Positions 1 through 8,795 of a stretch of DNA of 49,059 nucleotides are shown here, one piece after another. Position 1 is the first letter of the stretch; each line of letters begins with the position of its first letter. The position numbers and the translations under genes were made by a program. Where the stretch lies: positions 1 to 49,059 of the forward strand of contig JANYGB010000062.1 in the NCBI GenBank assembly GCA_025359445.1, read 5' to 3'. This stretch comes from Sphingomonadaceae bacterium. Its GTDB lineage: Bacteria > Pseudomonadota > Alphaproteobacteria > Sphingomonadales > Sphingomonadaceae. Below the pieces are notes generated by a model. That model searched no databases and was not told the origin of the DNA. It was given only the letters and a program-made list of their open reading frames with translations.

Positions 1-435
1 TTTTTCCTCGAATTTTCGGTCACTGACGTCGCGTATCACGGCTGTGCCAATGTGGTGCCCATCAGTGAGCTGTCGACTTAAAGTGACCTCAACCGCAAAT
101 TCTGTGCCGTCCTTTCGCCTCCCCAGCACTTCGCGTCCGGCTCCCATCGCTCGGCGCTGTGCGACATGGCCCGCAATGAAGCGACTGTGGTCTTCGCGAT
201 GCTGATTTTGGAAGCGCACTGGAATGAGGACATCGATAAGACGTCCAAGTACTTCTGTCGATGAGTACCCGAATAATACCTCAGCAGCTCGATTAAATAA
301 TATAATATTGCCGTTGTTATCAATAACAACTACAGCATCGCCAATCAAGGAAAGTATATCTTGGACGTCACCACCGAACGGGAGTTGTGGCCCGATCAAA
401 GGCATCCCCGGCTGCTTGGAATTATTGTCCAGCAT
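1..435 (-). CDS. PAS-domain sensor protein, N-terminal part (runs off the left edge)
   Basis: Reading the minus strand from an ATG at 435 gives an open frame of 145 codons that leaves the window without a stop. The ATG follows a good ribosome binding site (AGAGGA about 6 bases upstream). Residues about 25-140 form one PAS domain: a GDAVVVIDNNGNI core, an FNRAAEVLFGYS helix, the VLGRLIDVLIP segment, an RRKDGTEF strand and a closing IRDVSDRK motif, which usually leads into a second signalling module. PAS domains bind small ligands or cofactors. The output module (histidine kinase, diguanylate cyclase or other) lies outside the window, so the function cannot be named further. The gene lies on the integrase side of the tRNA-like attachment site, so it is probably cargo of an integrated element. 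A second, broken PAS fragment lies at 1054-1275. Confidence 0.8.
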   Translation of the reverse strand, partial: MLDNNSKQPGMPLIGPQLPFGGDVQDILSLIGDAVVVIDNNGNIILFNRAAEVLFGYSSTEVLGRLIDVLIPVRFQNQHREDHSRFIAGHVAQRRAMGAGREVLGRRKDGTEFAVEVTLSRQLTDGHHIGTAVIRDVSDRKFEEK

Positions 436-541
436 TTTTTGTCCTCTGTAGGCCTGACAATCGACGAGGTAGCATCCCTAGTTAAAGTCGTTATGGACGT
501 TGGCGTCAACCGAGGCGAACTTCTGCAGTGTCTACATGCGC

Positions 542-691
542 CTAAACCTTAGCATGGCGCGCTCTCGTCGTCGGAACGACAGATGTGAGTTATCGACCCG
601 GTTGACCGCGCGCGTAAACCACAGTGTTGGCTGTGCCAAGATCGATGGGCAGGTCGGAAGATGCAAAAGAAAACAAATCAAATACGGACAT
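542..691 (-). pseudogene. mreB 5'-end remnant
   Basis: From an ATG at 691 the minus strand encodes 33 residues and then an in-frame TAA. The segment DLPIDLGTANTVVYARG matches the start of the actin-like shape protein MreB, including the phosphate-1 loop DLGTANT. After the stop the same frame continues with TSVVPT, which lines up loosely with the NEPSVVA segment of MreB before a second stop near 542. Full MreB is about 345 residues, so only the first 45 or so codons remain. There is no clear ribosome binding site. I infer a dead fragment, probably carried or left by recombination in the integrated element. Chance similarity is unlikely for so specific a motif, but the fragment is short. Confidence 0.55.
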
Positions 692-1053
692 GCGAGCACT
701 CGGTTGAGGAGCCGTCCGACAACGCCAGTTTAACTGACCGGGACGTGAACCGCTACAAAAAAGGGGCGGCGCATCTGCGCTGTCGTGCGACCGATTGCTT
801 GAGATCTTAAACCTCCGGGTCATTCTTGGTAAATTCCAATGTCGGCGATGGGCAATGCGAAACGTCAGAAATTTCGATAAATTAGGCGAACTGTTAGGAA
901 TGGGGTGGCTTCGCTCTAAATCGCTTTTGAACAAGAAGGGGGTAAGCAGACCCAATTCCACCGTCGGGGCATGGAACGTGAAACCCTGACTATTGCTCAG
1001 ATAATGCCTTGAAAGCCATTGACCTTGCGTTCTTTCTCGCGCCAGGTCTTACC
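692..1053. other. No gene recognised
   Basis: This stretch lies between two gene fragments. Both strands contain only short frames without recognisable motifs or good ribosome binding sites. It is probably degraded mobile-element DNA. Confidence 0.5.
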
Positions 1054-1275
1054 ATGATCAATCGAGCTGACTTTGCAGTTCACCCGACACTCGCGCCTGT
1101 CCTTGAGACAGTCCTGGATGCGGTTGTTGTAATGACCGTCAAAGGCGAAGTCTGCGGCTGGAGCAAGGTCGCTGAACAGGTTTTTGGTTGGCCTTCCCTC
1201 GAGGCCAAGGGCAGAATGCTCTCAGAACTGATCATCCCGGAAATCCATCGCGTGCCACATGCGGAAGGTGGCTAG
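1054..1275 (+). pseudogene. Truncated PAS-domain gene fragment
   Basis: An ATG at 1054 (or further upstream at 1009) opens 73 codons ending in TAG at 1273-1275. The product contains the first half of a PAS domain: VLETVLDAVVVM, GEVCGWSKVAEQVFGW and a GRMLSELIIPEIHR segment, followed by HAEG. In intact sensors of this type the HAEG motif continues directly into ARF(L). Here the codons just after the stop read GARF before further stops, so the frame looks as if it was closed by mutation. The rest of the PAS domain and any output domain are missing. I call it a decayed sensor gene. It could instead be a short expressed PAS-like protein, but the incomplete fold argues against that. Confidence 0.55.
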
Positions 1276-1360
1276 GGGGCAAGATTCTAGTCTTAATTAA
1301 GGCAAAAGCGGCCCTCTGTCAAGCAAATTGTTGGCTTAACATACTGTATTATATAGATAA

Positions 1361-2542
1361 CTACTCCACCGTTTGTTCGTCAACCGAGAGAGGCGGCGCG
1401 ACAAAATTACCCCAGGCATCCATGAGCGCGCGGCGCATATCGCGAAGATCAGACCGTAAGTAAGCTTGCTCTGTCTTAGCGCCGATTTTGTGCGCCAAAG
1501 CCATCTCCGCAACCATCGCGGGGAAAGTAGCCATGCGCTCTGCCGCCCAGTCCCTGAAGCTTGAGCGAAATCCGTGCACGGTGGCAGTTTTGCCGGCTGC
1601 TTTCATTTGCTTTGAGAGGGTCATGTCAGAAAGAGTGGCATTTGCTCTGATGCCAGGAAAAATCAGTCCCGTGCGATCAGTCAATGCGCCCCTTTGCTTG
1701 AGGATTGCCATAGCGGCTGCATTGAGGGTGACGACATGCTTCTCACGCATCTTCATCAATCCTGCAGGTCTAGTCCACGTCTGCGCATCCAGATCGATAT
1801 GATCCCATCTTGATGACCGGACCTCGCCGCTGCGAGCCGCGGTAAAAATCGTGAATAAAAGCGCAAGACGCGCTGAAGATCGGTCTTTTGCAAGCTGGGC
1901 GGCAACGAATGCCGGAACATCAGCAAACGGCATCGCTTCAAAGTTTCCCCCGCGCGGTTGCCGAGCCAGCCCCCTAGTAATATCTCGAGCCGTTGGCACT
2001 GGCTCGGAGCGCCAGCCCTTTGATTTGGCGAAGTCCAGCACCTGCACTATGCGGACGCGTACTTTTTTCGCAATCTCGGGCTTTACGGTCCAGATCGGGG
2101 CGAGCGCGGATATGATTTGCTCGGTGGCAATTTGGTCAACTCGATGGCTTCCCATCTTTGGAATGGCGTGTTGCTCGAGCGAGGATTTGAATGATGCGGC
2201 GTTCTTCACCGACCAACCATTCGCAAATTCTTCGTGCGCGCTGGCCACGGCCTCGGAGAATGTGGGGATCTGTTTGCGGTCTTTATCACGCTCTGCGACG
2301 GCATTGCCTCCCCGGCGAGCCAACTTACGGAGTCGAGCGGCATCCTCGCGGGCCTCGCCGAGCGAGCGGTCAGCAGGATATCCTCCAAGGCCAATGTCCC
2401 TCCTACGGCCTTGGAACTGAACACGTAAAACCCACGAGGCCGCACCGCTATCCTTAACCCGAAGGTACAGCCCCGCCCCGTCACCATAAACGCCAAGGCG
2501 CTTGATCGCCGACTTGATCTTAAGATCGGTAAGCTTGCCCAT
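1361..2542 (-). CDS. P4-type tyrosine integrase
   Basis: This 393-residue site-specific recombinase inserts and excises an element at a tRNA gene. The N-terminus (about 1-90) has the layout of the DUF4102 arm-binding domain of P4-like integrases (LKIKSAIK, DGAGLYLRV, GLGGYP). A core-binding domain follows at about 93-190. The catalytic domain shows the full set: R237 in AARSGEVR, H323 and R326 in HGFR, H351 in ALAHK, and the nucleophile Y361 in QAYLRSDL. Length is normal for the family. The start lies about 160 bases from a copied tRNA-Asn 3' end (2698-2721), the expected attachment-site position, and the gene points away from it into the element. No excisionase was seen nearby. Confidence 0.92.
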   Translation of the reverse strand: MGKLTDLKIKSAIKRLGVYGDGAGLYLRVKDSGAASWVLRVQFQGRRRDIGLGGYPADRSLGEAREDAARLRKLARRGGNAVAERDKDRKQIPTFSEAVASAHEEFANGWSVKNAASFKSSLEQHAIPKMGSHRVDQIATEQIISALAPIWTVKPEIAKKVRVRIVQVLDFAKSKGWRSEPVPTARDITRGLARQPRGGNFEAMPFADVPAFVAAQLAKDRSSARLALLFTIFTAARSGEVRSSRWDHIDLDAQTWTRPAGLMKMREKHVVTLNAAAMAILKQRGALTDRTGLIFPGIRANATLSDMTLSKQMKAAGKTATVHGFRSSFRDWAAERMATFPAMVAEMALAHKIGAKTEQAYLRSDLRDMRRALMDAWGNFVAPPLSVDEQTVE

Positions 2543-2697
2543 AACTGCTTAACCAGCTCCCTCGTTAGCTCCCACATAATGCTGCGACTTTGAGCGATTG
2601 TCAACGAACAACGGCGCGCATCAGCTCACCAAATATATCAGTTTTATGGCTGTTTTTCGCTCAAACCCGAACATTCGCGAACGCAGAAGATCTATGT

Positions 2698-2721
2698 GTT
2701 CGAATCCAACTCGGGGAGCCA
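2698..2721 (+). other. Attachment site: copy of a tRNA-Asn 3' end
   Basis: The sequence from GTTCGAATCC through the 3' end TCGGGGAGCCA matches the T-loop, T-stem 3' strand, acceptor strand and CCA of an alphaproteobacterial tRNA-Asn. The upstream bases (ATGTG) do not pair with the T-stem strand CCAAC, and no tRNA body precedes it, so it is not a gene. A T-run follows at 2723-2728. This is what remains next to a P4-type integrase when an element enters a tRNA 3' end. I infer that the element lies to the left, with the intact tRNA-Asn at its far end outside the window. Confidence 0.65.
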
Positions 2722-2752
2722 GTTTTTTCCAACTCGCTTATGGCCCTAAGCC

Positions 2753-2844
2753 CCGTGCGCCCCGAGCGAAGTCGAGGGGTACTCCGTCGAGCGCAGCCGA
2801 GACGGCCAGCGCTGCGGGTTCTCGACTTCGCTCGGGACGAACGG
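2753..2844. repeat. REP-like inverted repeat
   Basis: A perfect 16-base inverted pair (CCCGAGCGAAGTCGAG at 2761-2776 and its complement at 2821-2836) sits inside imperfect 24-base arms that end in CCGTGCG and CGAACGG. Related arms occur at 8075-8175, 11418-11575, 17160-17184 and inside the ABC-F gene at 26364-26391. It matches the dispersed palindromic repeats common in sphingomonad genomes. It lies downstream of the TauE-family gene. Confidence 0.75.
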
Positions 2845-2877
2845 ATTTGCAAGAAAGTAAGCGCTAGAGCCGCAAAC

Positions 2878-3624
2878 TCAGAACCACTGCCGATAAAGCA
2901 ATTGCCCGCCGGCCCAGATGGTCAGCGCGGCGGTCAGCAGCCGGATCACCCGTTCGGGCAGCCAGCGCACCGCCAACAAGCTGCCGAGCTGTCCGCCCAG
3001 CACCACCGCGATCAGCAGCGGCAAGGCATCGCTCAAAGCTTCGCCAAGGGTGTTGGCGCCATTCTTTGCAAGCTGGCCAAACAGCCCGCTGATCGAATTG
3101 ATCAGGATGAACAGGCTGGTGGTCGCGGCGATCGCGCGCGCCCCGGCCCAGCGCGTGTGATGCAGCAGCGGAGCAAGGAAGATACCCCCGCCGATCCCGA
3201 CCAGGCCCGCTAGATACCCCAGCGGCGCGACCGCCAGTGGCATCCACCGCGTGAGCGGCGTGGGCGCGGCATCGCTATCGGTCGCGCGCGGGACAAACAG
3301 CGCGAGGCCCGCTGCGATCAGGCTCAGGCCGAGCAGCACGAGGAAGGTCGATTGTTTGATCGGGGTCAGCCCGCCCAGATAGGCAAGCGGTGCGGCGATC
3401 AGCGCCAGCAGCAGTGCACGCTGCCACGGCACAACGCCTGCTCGGGCAAAGCGGATCATGCTGCCGCTGACCACCAGCACGTTGCACGCCAGACTGATGA
3501 TCGGCAGCAAACGGTAATCGTAATGCGCCAGCGAGAGGAGCGCATTGTAAGTCGACCCGCCGCCGAACCCGACCGAAGCATAAAGCAGCGCGGTGGCGAG
3601 GAAAGCAGGCGGCAACCAGTTCAT
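2878..3624 (-). CDS. TauE/SafE-family membrane permease
   Basis: This integral membrane protein of about 248 residues belongs to the TSUP (TauE/SafE) family, which exports or imports sulfite, sulfonates and related small anions. It shows the family's duplicated pattern: a glycine-rich first helix (ASVGFGGGSTYNALL) echoed in the second half by YLAGLVGIGGGIFLAPLL, with about eight hydrophobic segments in all. I chose the ATG at 3624 because GGAGG lies 7 bases upstream; an upstream in-frame start would add a hydrophilic stretch lying in a repeat. The substrate cannot be read from sequence. It stands alone, with repeats on both sides. Confidence 0.85.
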   Translation of the reverse strand: MNWLPPAFLATALLYASVGFGGGSTYNALLSLAHYDYRLLPIISLACNVLVVSGSMIRFARAGVVPWQRALLLALIAAPLAYLGGLTPIKQSTFLVLLGLSLIAAGLALFVPRATDSDAAPTPLTRWMPLAVAPLGYLAGLVGIGGGIFLAPLLHHTRWAGARAIAATTSLFILINSISGLFGQLAKNGANTLGEALSDALPLLIAVVLGGQLGSLLAVRWLPERVIRLLTAALTIWAGGQLLYRQWF

Positions 3625-3662
3625 GATGATCCTCCCCGGCACGAGAACGGCACCACCGCAGG

Positions 3663-3733
3663 TGGTGGAGGGGCACCGGTCCCGACTCACTCACGCTGCA
3701 GTGTTACGCCAAACGGCGCGTGCCCCTCCACCA
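3663..3733. repeat. Inverted repeat between secA and the permease gene
   Basis: A perfect 14-base inverted pair (TGGTGGAGGGGCAC at 3663-3676 and its complement at 3720-3733) surrounds a 43-base centre. A small hairpin, CCATGC-TTA-GCATGG, follows directly. The placement downstream of secA fits a transcription end or a dispersed palindrome. No T-run follows on the minus strand. Confidence 0.65.
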
Positions 3734-3776
3734 TGCTTAGCATGGTCCCCCTCCCCGTGCAGAGAAGGATTGAAAT

Positions 3777-6500
3777 TTATCCCGCAGCGCCGTGGCAATG
3801 CTTGTACTTCTCGCCCGAGCCGCACGGGCACGGTGCATTCCGCGATAGCCCCATATCCTTGTAGGGATCACCGTCGCCAGGCGCTGCCAGCAATGCGGCA
3901 CCTGCGCTCATCGCGCCCATCATCGTCTCGGCCCCCGGCGTGCGGGCACTGCCCGCATCGTCGAAGCTGAAGTTGTCGATGTGGCTGGTCAGGAAGTCGG
4001 GCAATTCGGGCAGCGGCGCAGTTTCTGGCATCTGCAGTACGCTGAGCATCAGGATTTTGGTCACATCCTCACGGATCGCCTCAAGCATCCGCTCGAACAG
4101 CCCGAAGGCTTCCTGTTTGTATTCGTTGATTGGGGTCTTCTGGGCATAGGCGCGCAGGAACACGACCTGACGCAGCGCGTCGAGCGTCGCGAGGTGTTCC
4201 TTCCAGTAGTGATCGAGCCGTTCGAGCAGAATCTGCTTTTCAACATGGCGCCAGACCGAACCGTCTTCGCCGACCTTTTCGGCCATTTTGTCATCGGCCA
4301 GACCGGCAAGCCGCTGTTCGATATCGTGCGGTTCGATCCCGTCTTCGCGCAACCAATCATCGATCGGCGGTTCGAGCCCTAGAACTTCGAAGGTACGAGC
4401 CTTGAGCCCGTCGATGTTCCACTGTTCGGGATAGGATCCTGGCGGGCAGGCATCGCCGACCATTGCGTTGACCGTATCGTGGCGCATGTCGAGCACCACG
4501 TCGTCGAGCGCATCGGCGTCCATGATGTCGGCGCGCTGCTCGTAGATAACCTTGCGCTGATCGTTCATCACGTCGTCGTATTCGACCACTTGCTTGCGAA
4601 TGTCGTAATTGCGCGCCTCGACCTTTTTCTGCGCGGTCTCGATTGCCTTTGACAGCCAGCGCGAGCCGATTGCCTCGCCATCGGCCAGATTCGAATTCAT
4701 CATCCGGCTGAACAGGGTGTCAGGGCCAAAAATGCGCAGCAGGTCATCTTCGAGGCAAAGGTAGAACTTCGACATGCCCGGATCACCCTGGCGGCCCGAA
4801 CGGCCGCGCAGCTGGTTATCGATGCGGCGGCTTTCGTGGCGTTCGGTACCGATCACGCACAGCCCGCCAGCGGCGAGCACTTGGGCCTTTTCGGCTGCGA
4901 CTTCGGCCCTGATCCGCTCGATCCCGGCCTCGCGCTCAGCCCCTTCGGGCAAATCGCGCAATTCGTCATCGCTGCGGAATTCGAAATTGCCGCCCAGCTG
5001 GATATCGGTCCCGCGCCCAGCCATGTTGGTCGCCACGGTCACTGCGCCGAGCCGCCCGGCCTGCGCCACGATATGTGCTTCCATCTCGTGGAAACGGGCA
5101 TTGAGGACGTTGTGCGTCACCCCTTCCTTGGTCAGGTATTCGCTCAGCAATTCGCTTTTTTCGATCGACACGGTGCCAACCAGCACCGGCTGCCCGCTGT
5201 GCGCACGTTCGGCGATCAGCTTGGCGATCGCCTGGAACTTGTCTGCGGTGTTCTTGTAGAACTCGTCTTCCTGATCGTCGCGCAGTACGTCCACGTTGGT
5301 CGGGATGGAGACGACATTCATTTTGTATATGTCGAAAAATTCGGCCGCTTCGGTCGCCGCGGTCCCGGTCATCCCCGATATTTTCGGGTACATGCGGAAA
5401 TAATTCTGGAACGTGATCGATGCCATTGTCTGGTTCTCAGGCTCGATCTGCACGCCTTCCTTGGCCTCGACTGCCTGATGTAGCCCGTTCGACCAGCGCC
5501 GCCCGTCCATCTTGCGCCCGGTAAATTCGTCGATGATGACGATCTTGTCCTTCTCGACCACGTAGTCGATGTCCCGCTTGAACATCACCACGCCCTTGAG
5601 CGCCTGGTCGAGGTGGTGCACCACTTGGGTATTCTCGATGTCGTAGAGGTTCGAGCCGACCAGCACTCCGGCATCTTCAAGCATCCGCTCGGCCTTTTCG
5701 ACCCCGTCTTCGGTCAAGGTTATGTTTTTGGTCTTCTCGTCCGCATCGTAATCCTCGGGGACCAGCAATTTTACGATCGCGTCGACCTGGACGTAAAGGT
5801 CGCTCTTGTCATCGGTCGGTCCCGAGATGATCAGCGGGGTCCGCGCTTCGTCAATCAGGATCGAGTCCACTTCATCTACGATCGCATAATTGAATGCACG
5901 GTGGACCATTTCATCCCGATTGTGCTTCATATTGTCGCGCAGGTAATCAAAGCCCAGCTCGTTGTTGGTTGCGTAGGTAATGTCCGAATAATATGCCTCG
6001 CGGCGCTCAGGCTCGGACAGGTTGGGGACGATTACCCCCACAGTGAGCCTCAGGAACTTGTAGATTTGCCCCATCCATTCGGCATCGCGCCGGGCGAGGT
6101 AATCGTTGACCGTGACGACGTGGACCCCCTTGCCCTCGATTGCGTTGAGATAGACCGCCAGGGTCGCCACCAGCGTCTTGCCCTCACCCGTGCGCATTTC
6201 GGCGATCTCGCCGCGGTGGAGCACCATACCGCCAACCATTTGCACATCGAAATGGCGCATGCCGAGCACGCGCTTGGAAGCTTCGCGGACCGTCGCAAAA
6301 GCCTCGGGCATGATATCGTCGAGCGTGTGGCCCTCGGCAAGGATGCCGCGGAACTTGTCGGTCTGGGCAGCGAGTTCGTCATCGCTCAACGCTTCGATCA
6401 CGGGTTCAAAAGCGTTGATCTGCTGGACGGTTTTCTCCAGCTTCTTGACGAGTCGGTCGTTGGATGAACCGAAAACACGTTTGGCAATGGCGCCGATCAT
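3777..6500 (-). CDS. secA: Preprotein translocase ATPase SecA
   Basis: SecA is the motor that drives unfolded preproteins through SecYEG at the inner membrane. The 907-residue product has the N-terminal [11 protein letters not shown] start, Walker A (MRTGEGKT, about 102-109), the [12 protein letters not shown] motif, the [20 protein letters not shown]-box segment, the preprotein cross-linking domain, the second nucleotide-binding domain with NMAGRGTDI and [10 protein letters not shown], a helical scaffold, and a C-terminal zinc-binding tail with [13 protein letters not shown] for SecB binding. I chose the ATG at 6500 because AGGA lies about 8 bases upstream. A TTG two codons earlier is too close to that site. 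Length is standard for alphaproteobacteria. Confidence 0.98.
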   Translation of the reverse strand: MIGAIAKRVFGSSNDRLVKKLEKTVQQINAFEPVIEALSDDELAAQTDKFRGILAEGHTLDDIMPEAFATVREASKRVLGMRHFDVQMVGGMVLHRGEIAEMRTGEGKTLVATLAVYLNAIEGKGVHVVTVNDYLARRDAEWMGQIYKFLRLTVGVIVPNLSEPERREAYYSDITYATNNELGFDYLRDNMKHNRDEMVHRAFNYAIVDEVDSILIDEARTPLIISGPTDDKSDLYVQVDAIVKLLVPEDYDADEKTKNITLTEDGVEKAERMLEDAGVLVGSNLYDIENTQVVHHLDQALKGVVMFKRDIDYVVEKDKIVIIDEFTGRKMDGRRWSNGLHQAVEAKEGVQIEPENQTMASITFQNYFRMYPKISGMTGTAATEAAEFFDIYKMNVVSIPTNVDVLRDDQEDEFYKNTADKFQAIAKLIAERAHSGQPVLVGTVSIEKSELLSEYLTKEGVTHNVLNARFHEMEAHIVAQAGRLGAVTVATNMAGRGTDIQLGGNFEFRSDDELRDLPEGAEREAGIERIRAEVAAEKAQVLAAGGLCVIGTERHESRRIDNQLRGRSGRQGDPGMSKFYLCLEDDLLRIFGPDTLFSRMMNSNLADGEAIGSRWLSKAIETAQKKVEARNYDIRKQVVEYDDVMNDQRKVIYEQRADIMDADALDDVVLDMRHDTVNAMVGDACPPGSYPEQWNIDGLKARTFEVLGLEPPIDDWLREDGIEPHDIEQRLAGLADDKMAEKVGEDGSVWRHVEKQILLERLDHYWKEHLATLDALRQVVFLRAYAQKTPINEYKQEAFGLFERMLEAIREDVTKILMLSVLQMPETAPLPELPDFLTSHIDNFSFDDAGSARTPGAETMMGAMSAGAALLAAPGDGDPYKDMGLSRNAPCPCGSGEKYKHCHGAAG

Positions 6501-6593
6501 AGACAATTCCTGAAACTATAGGGGTGTGGGCAGTGCAAACACCGGGTGCGCAAAGCAGCCGTGCAGCATGGAACTCGAAACGTCGGATCGGCG

Positions 6594-6866
6594 CTATTCG
6601 CGCGCGCGATCAATCCCAATCAGTACCTGCGCGTGAACCGGAGTCTGAGCCTCAAGGACAGGCTCGATGATCCCGGCTTCAGGCACCAAGGCTTCTAACG
6701 GGCGCGCTTCCGCCGTATTGGCAAGCACCGCACATTGCCGGTCGAGCAGCCGCGCATCAGCGGCAGCACCGATCTGGGTATCCTCGCACACCCGTGCCGA
6801 AGCAGGGGTCACCTGCGCGGCAAGCCCCGCGAGCAGGGCCATAAAGGCAAGGAATAATCGGTTCAT
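6594..6866 (-). CDS. Small secreted protein of unknown function
   Basis: A 90-residue product begins with a clear signal peptide (MNRLFLAFMALLAGLAAQ, cleavage probably after the ASA near residue 24), giving a mature protein of about 65 residues. The mature part has two cysteines (one in RVCEDT, one in DRQCAVL) that could form a disulfide and is rich in alanine and glutamate. I do not recognise a family. It lies upstream of secA on the same strand, about 90 bases away, and is divergent from the acyltransferase gene. The signal peptide and codon use support a real gene. Confidence 0.6.
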   Translation of the reverse strand: MNRLFLAFMALLAGLAAQVTPASARVCEDTQIGAAADARLLDRQCAVLANTAEARPLEALVPEAGIIEPVLEAQTPVHAQVLIGIDRARE

Positions 6867-6982
6867 CGCTCGCGCTTATAGGCACTGCCGGGCGCTCCGT
6901 CCAGTAGAGGCGCGGGGAGCAGCCACGAATTGATCTTTGGCAAAGATGCTGGTGTAACCGGGCTAGGGGAGACTTTGCGCAG

Positions 6983-8044
6983 ATGACCGAACAAGCAGCT
7001 CAGCCAGCCGTGTCCGCGCCAGCGCCGCGCGCCGCCTCACCGCGCATGGTCCAGCTTGACGGACTGCGCGGCATCGCTGCCTTCATGGTGGTGTTTTACC
7101 ACATGGACATTGTTTACCGGATTGGGGGCCCGTTCAACCGTGGCTACTTGTTTGTAGACCTGTTTTTCCTGCTTAGCGGCTTCGTCCTCGCGGTTTCGAC
7201 GGAGAAGAAGCTGAAGGCCGGAATTGGCGCGATCGAGTTTACCTGGGTGCGTTACAAGCGGCTGCTGCCATTGGTCGCTGTCGGTGCCGGAGTTGCTGTC
7301 GTGCGCGCGATTATAATCGGGATGGCCGACCCGCTGACTTTGGCGCTCTGGTTGGTGCTCGATCTGGCGATGATCCCCAGTTTTACCGGGATGGGGCCGT
7401 TTTATCGCTATAACGGCCCGCAATGGACGCTGTTCTACGAGCTGCTTGCGAATTTCCTCCACGCCGCCGTGCTCCACCGCGTGCCAACCCGCTGGATTCT
7501 TGTGCTGGCCGGGGTCATGGCGCTGTGGCTGATGCATGAAGTAGACATTCACGGCACCGATACGATGGGGGTCGATGCGCCGACCTGGACCACCTGGTGG
7601 ACCGCACTGCCCCGCGTCGGTTGGTCCTATGTGCTGGGCGTCTGGATCGGACGCCAGTACGTTGCCGGTCGGCGCGGGCCAGCGCTGCCGTGGTGGCTGG
7701 CGTTGGCGCTGCCCGTGATTGGGGTTATGCTGGTGCCGCTATTGCCGCTCAGCACGATCGATGGCGACCTGCTGTTTGTAGTGCTGTTCCTGCCCGCGAT
7801 GATGTGGGCGATCGCGATGTCCGCTCCGCCGGCCAGCCTGCGCCCGCTGCTCGAATGGCTTGGCAACTTTTCGCTGCCACTCTACTGCGTGCATCTAACG
7901 GTGCTGGTGTGGATGTCAGAGCTGCTCGGCCGCGCAACCTGGGTATGGATACTGGCCTTGGCCACCGCGCTGGCGCTCGCATGGTTTTTCTCCAAAGTGG
8001 TGTCGTTCGCCAGCGCGCCGCTGCCGGCGAAGGCGAAAGTGTAG
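6983..8044 (+). CDS. Acyltransferase family 3 membrane protein
   Basis: The 353-residue product is a multi-span membrane acyltransferase of the OafA/YrhL type, enzymes that O-acetylate or otherwise acylate sugars on surface glycans or small molecules. It opens with the family signature LDGLRGIAAFMVVFYHMD (the catalytic-site histidine lies in FYHMD), followed by LFVDLFFLLSGFVL, and has about ten hydrophobic helices to the end. The ATG at 6983 follows GGGGAG by 11 bases. No sugar-biosynthesis genes are nearby, so the acceptor is unknown. It is monocistronic, with a REP-like repeat after its stop. Confidence 0.9.
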   Translation: MTEQAAQPAVSAPAPRAASPRMVQLDGLRGIAAFMVVFYHMDIVYRIGGPFNRGYLFVDLFFLLSGFVLAVSTEKKLKAGIGAIEFTWVRYKRLLPLVAVGAGVAVVRAIIIGMADPLTLALWLVLDLAMIPSFTGMGPFYRYNGPQWTLFYELLANFLHAAVLHRVPTRWILVLAGVMALWLMHEVDIHGTDTMGVDAPTWTTWWTALPRVGWSYVLGVWIGRQYVAGRRGPALPWWLALALPVIGVMLVPLLPLSTIDGDLLFVVLFLPAMMWAIAMSAPPASLRPLLEWLGNFSLPLYCVHLTVLVWMSELLGRATWVWILALATALALAWFFSKVVSFASAPLPAKAKV

Positions 8045-8074
8045 TTGCCCTTCGAATAACCGGACATTCCCACA

Positions 8075-8175
8075 CCGTTCGCATCGAGCGAAGTCGGAAT
8101 GCCGCGCAAAGTGTCTCGACCGCGACCAGGTCGGCAGTTCATCCTGAGCCTGCCGAAAAAACTCGACACGAACGG
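8075..8175. repeat. REP-like palindromic repeat
   Basis: Outer arms CCGTTCGCATCGAGCGAAG (from 8075) and CTCGACACGAACGG (8162-8175) face each other. Between them lies a second motif, GTTCATCCTGAGCCTGCC. The composition matches the other REP-like copies in this window. It sits between the convergent acyltransferase and HU genes. Confidence 0.7.
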
Positions 8176-8206
8176 AAAATGAAAAGCTGCTTTCGCGCCT
8201 CAAGCA

Positions 8207-8241
8207 ACAAAAAGCCGCGCCGGTCCTGAGACTGGCGCGGC
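8207..8241 (-). terminator. Rho-independent terminator of the HU gene
   Basis: Arms GCCGCGCC (8214-8221) and GGCGCGGC (8234-8241) form a strong stem, extended inward by four more pairs (one G-T) around a CTGA loop. Reading the minus strand, the stem is followed at once by TTTTTGTTGC. It lies 45 bases past the HU stop. On the plus strand AATTTGTTTG follows, so it may also stop transcription from the acyltransferase side. Confidence 0.85.
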
Positions 8242-8285
8242 AATTTGTTTGCAGGGCCGCACGCGGCAGCCCTGACGCGTCAATC

Positions 8286-8558
8286 TTAGTTGACGGCGTC
8301 CTTGAGGCCCTTGCCAGCCTTGAACTTAGGCTGGGTCGATGCCTTGATGCTCATCGGTTCGCCGGTGCGCGGGTTGCGTCCGGTCGAAGCCTTGCGCTTG
8401 GCCACAGAGAAGGTGCCAAAGCCAACCAGTCGGACTTCGTCACCGCTCTTCAATGCGCCTGAGATCGCTTCGAACACGCCCTCGACAGCCTTGGTCGCGT
8501 CGCTTTTGGTCAGGCCGCTGGAATCGGCGACTGCGCTAATCAGATCGTTCTTGTTCAT
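8286..8558 (-). CDS. hup: DNA-binding protein HU
   Basis: This 90-residue histone-like protein binds and bends DNA as a dimer and compacts the nucleoid. The whole HU/IHF fold is present: the N-terminal helix pair starting MNKNDLISAVAD, the VRLVGFGTFSV segment, the DNA-intercalating arm with GRNPRTG, and a C-terminal helix ending KGLKDAVN. Length and sequence are those of HU rather than of either IHF subunit. It lies downstream of lon on the same strand, an arrangement common in proteobacteria, but a 237-base gap with a hairpin suggests its own promoter. A strong terminator follows. Confidence 0.97.
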   Translation of the reverse strand: MNKNDLISAVADSSGLTKSDATKAVEGVFEAISGALKSGDEVRLVGFGTFSVAKRKASTGRNPRTGEPMSIKASTQPKFKAGKGLKDAVN

Positions 8559-8737
8559 TTCGGGAACCCCCTACCTTTGTGGATGCACTTACGTAAATTT
8601 GCGATTCGGCTCGTGAAGCTGGCGGGGAATTGAGCGGCTTTTGTCAGCACTGTCAAAGCGAAACGACCCAGTTCATCGCAGATTATCCACGAATTTCCGC
8701 CATTTTGAGCCTTATTCCCATGCAAACCATTGCAGGA

Positions 8738-8764
8738 AGCCGATGCCGCATTGCAGCATCGGCT
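8738..8764 (-). terminator. Hairpin downstream of lon (probable transcription end)
   Basis: A perfect 9-base stem, AGCCGATGC (8738-8746) and GCATCGGCT (8756-8764), encloses a 9-base loop 32 bases past the lon stop. There is no clear T-run on the minus strand, so the terminator role is inferred from position and stem strength. It could instead protect the lon mRNA 3' end. Confidence 0.5.
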
Positions 8765-8795
8765 TTGCCGCTTTCAATTTGGCTCAGCCAGCGAA

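Noticed and set aside
2206..2604. Frame on the minus strand overlapping the integrase start
   Set aside because: It is a shifted reading of integrase coding DNA and contains no independent motif.
2698..2721. A full tRNA-Asn gene
   Set aside because: Only the 3' quarter is present; the D-arm, anticodon arm and 5' acceptor strand are missing, so it is scored as an attachment site.
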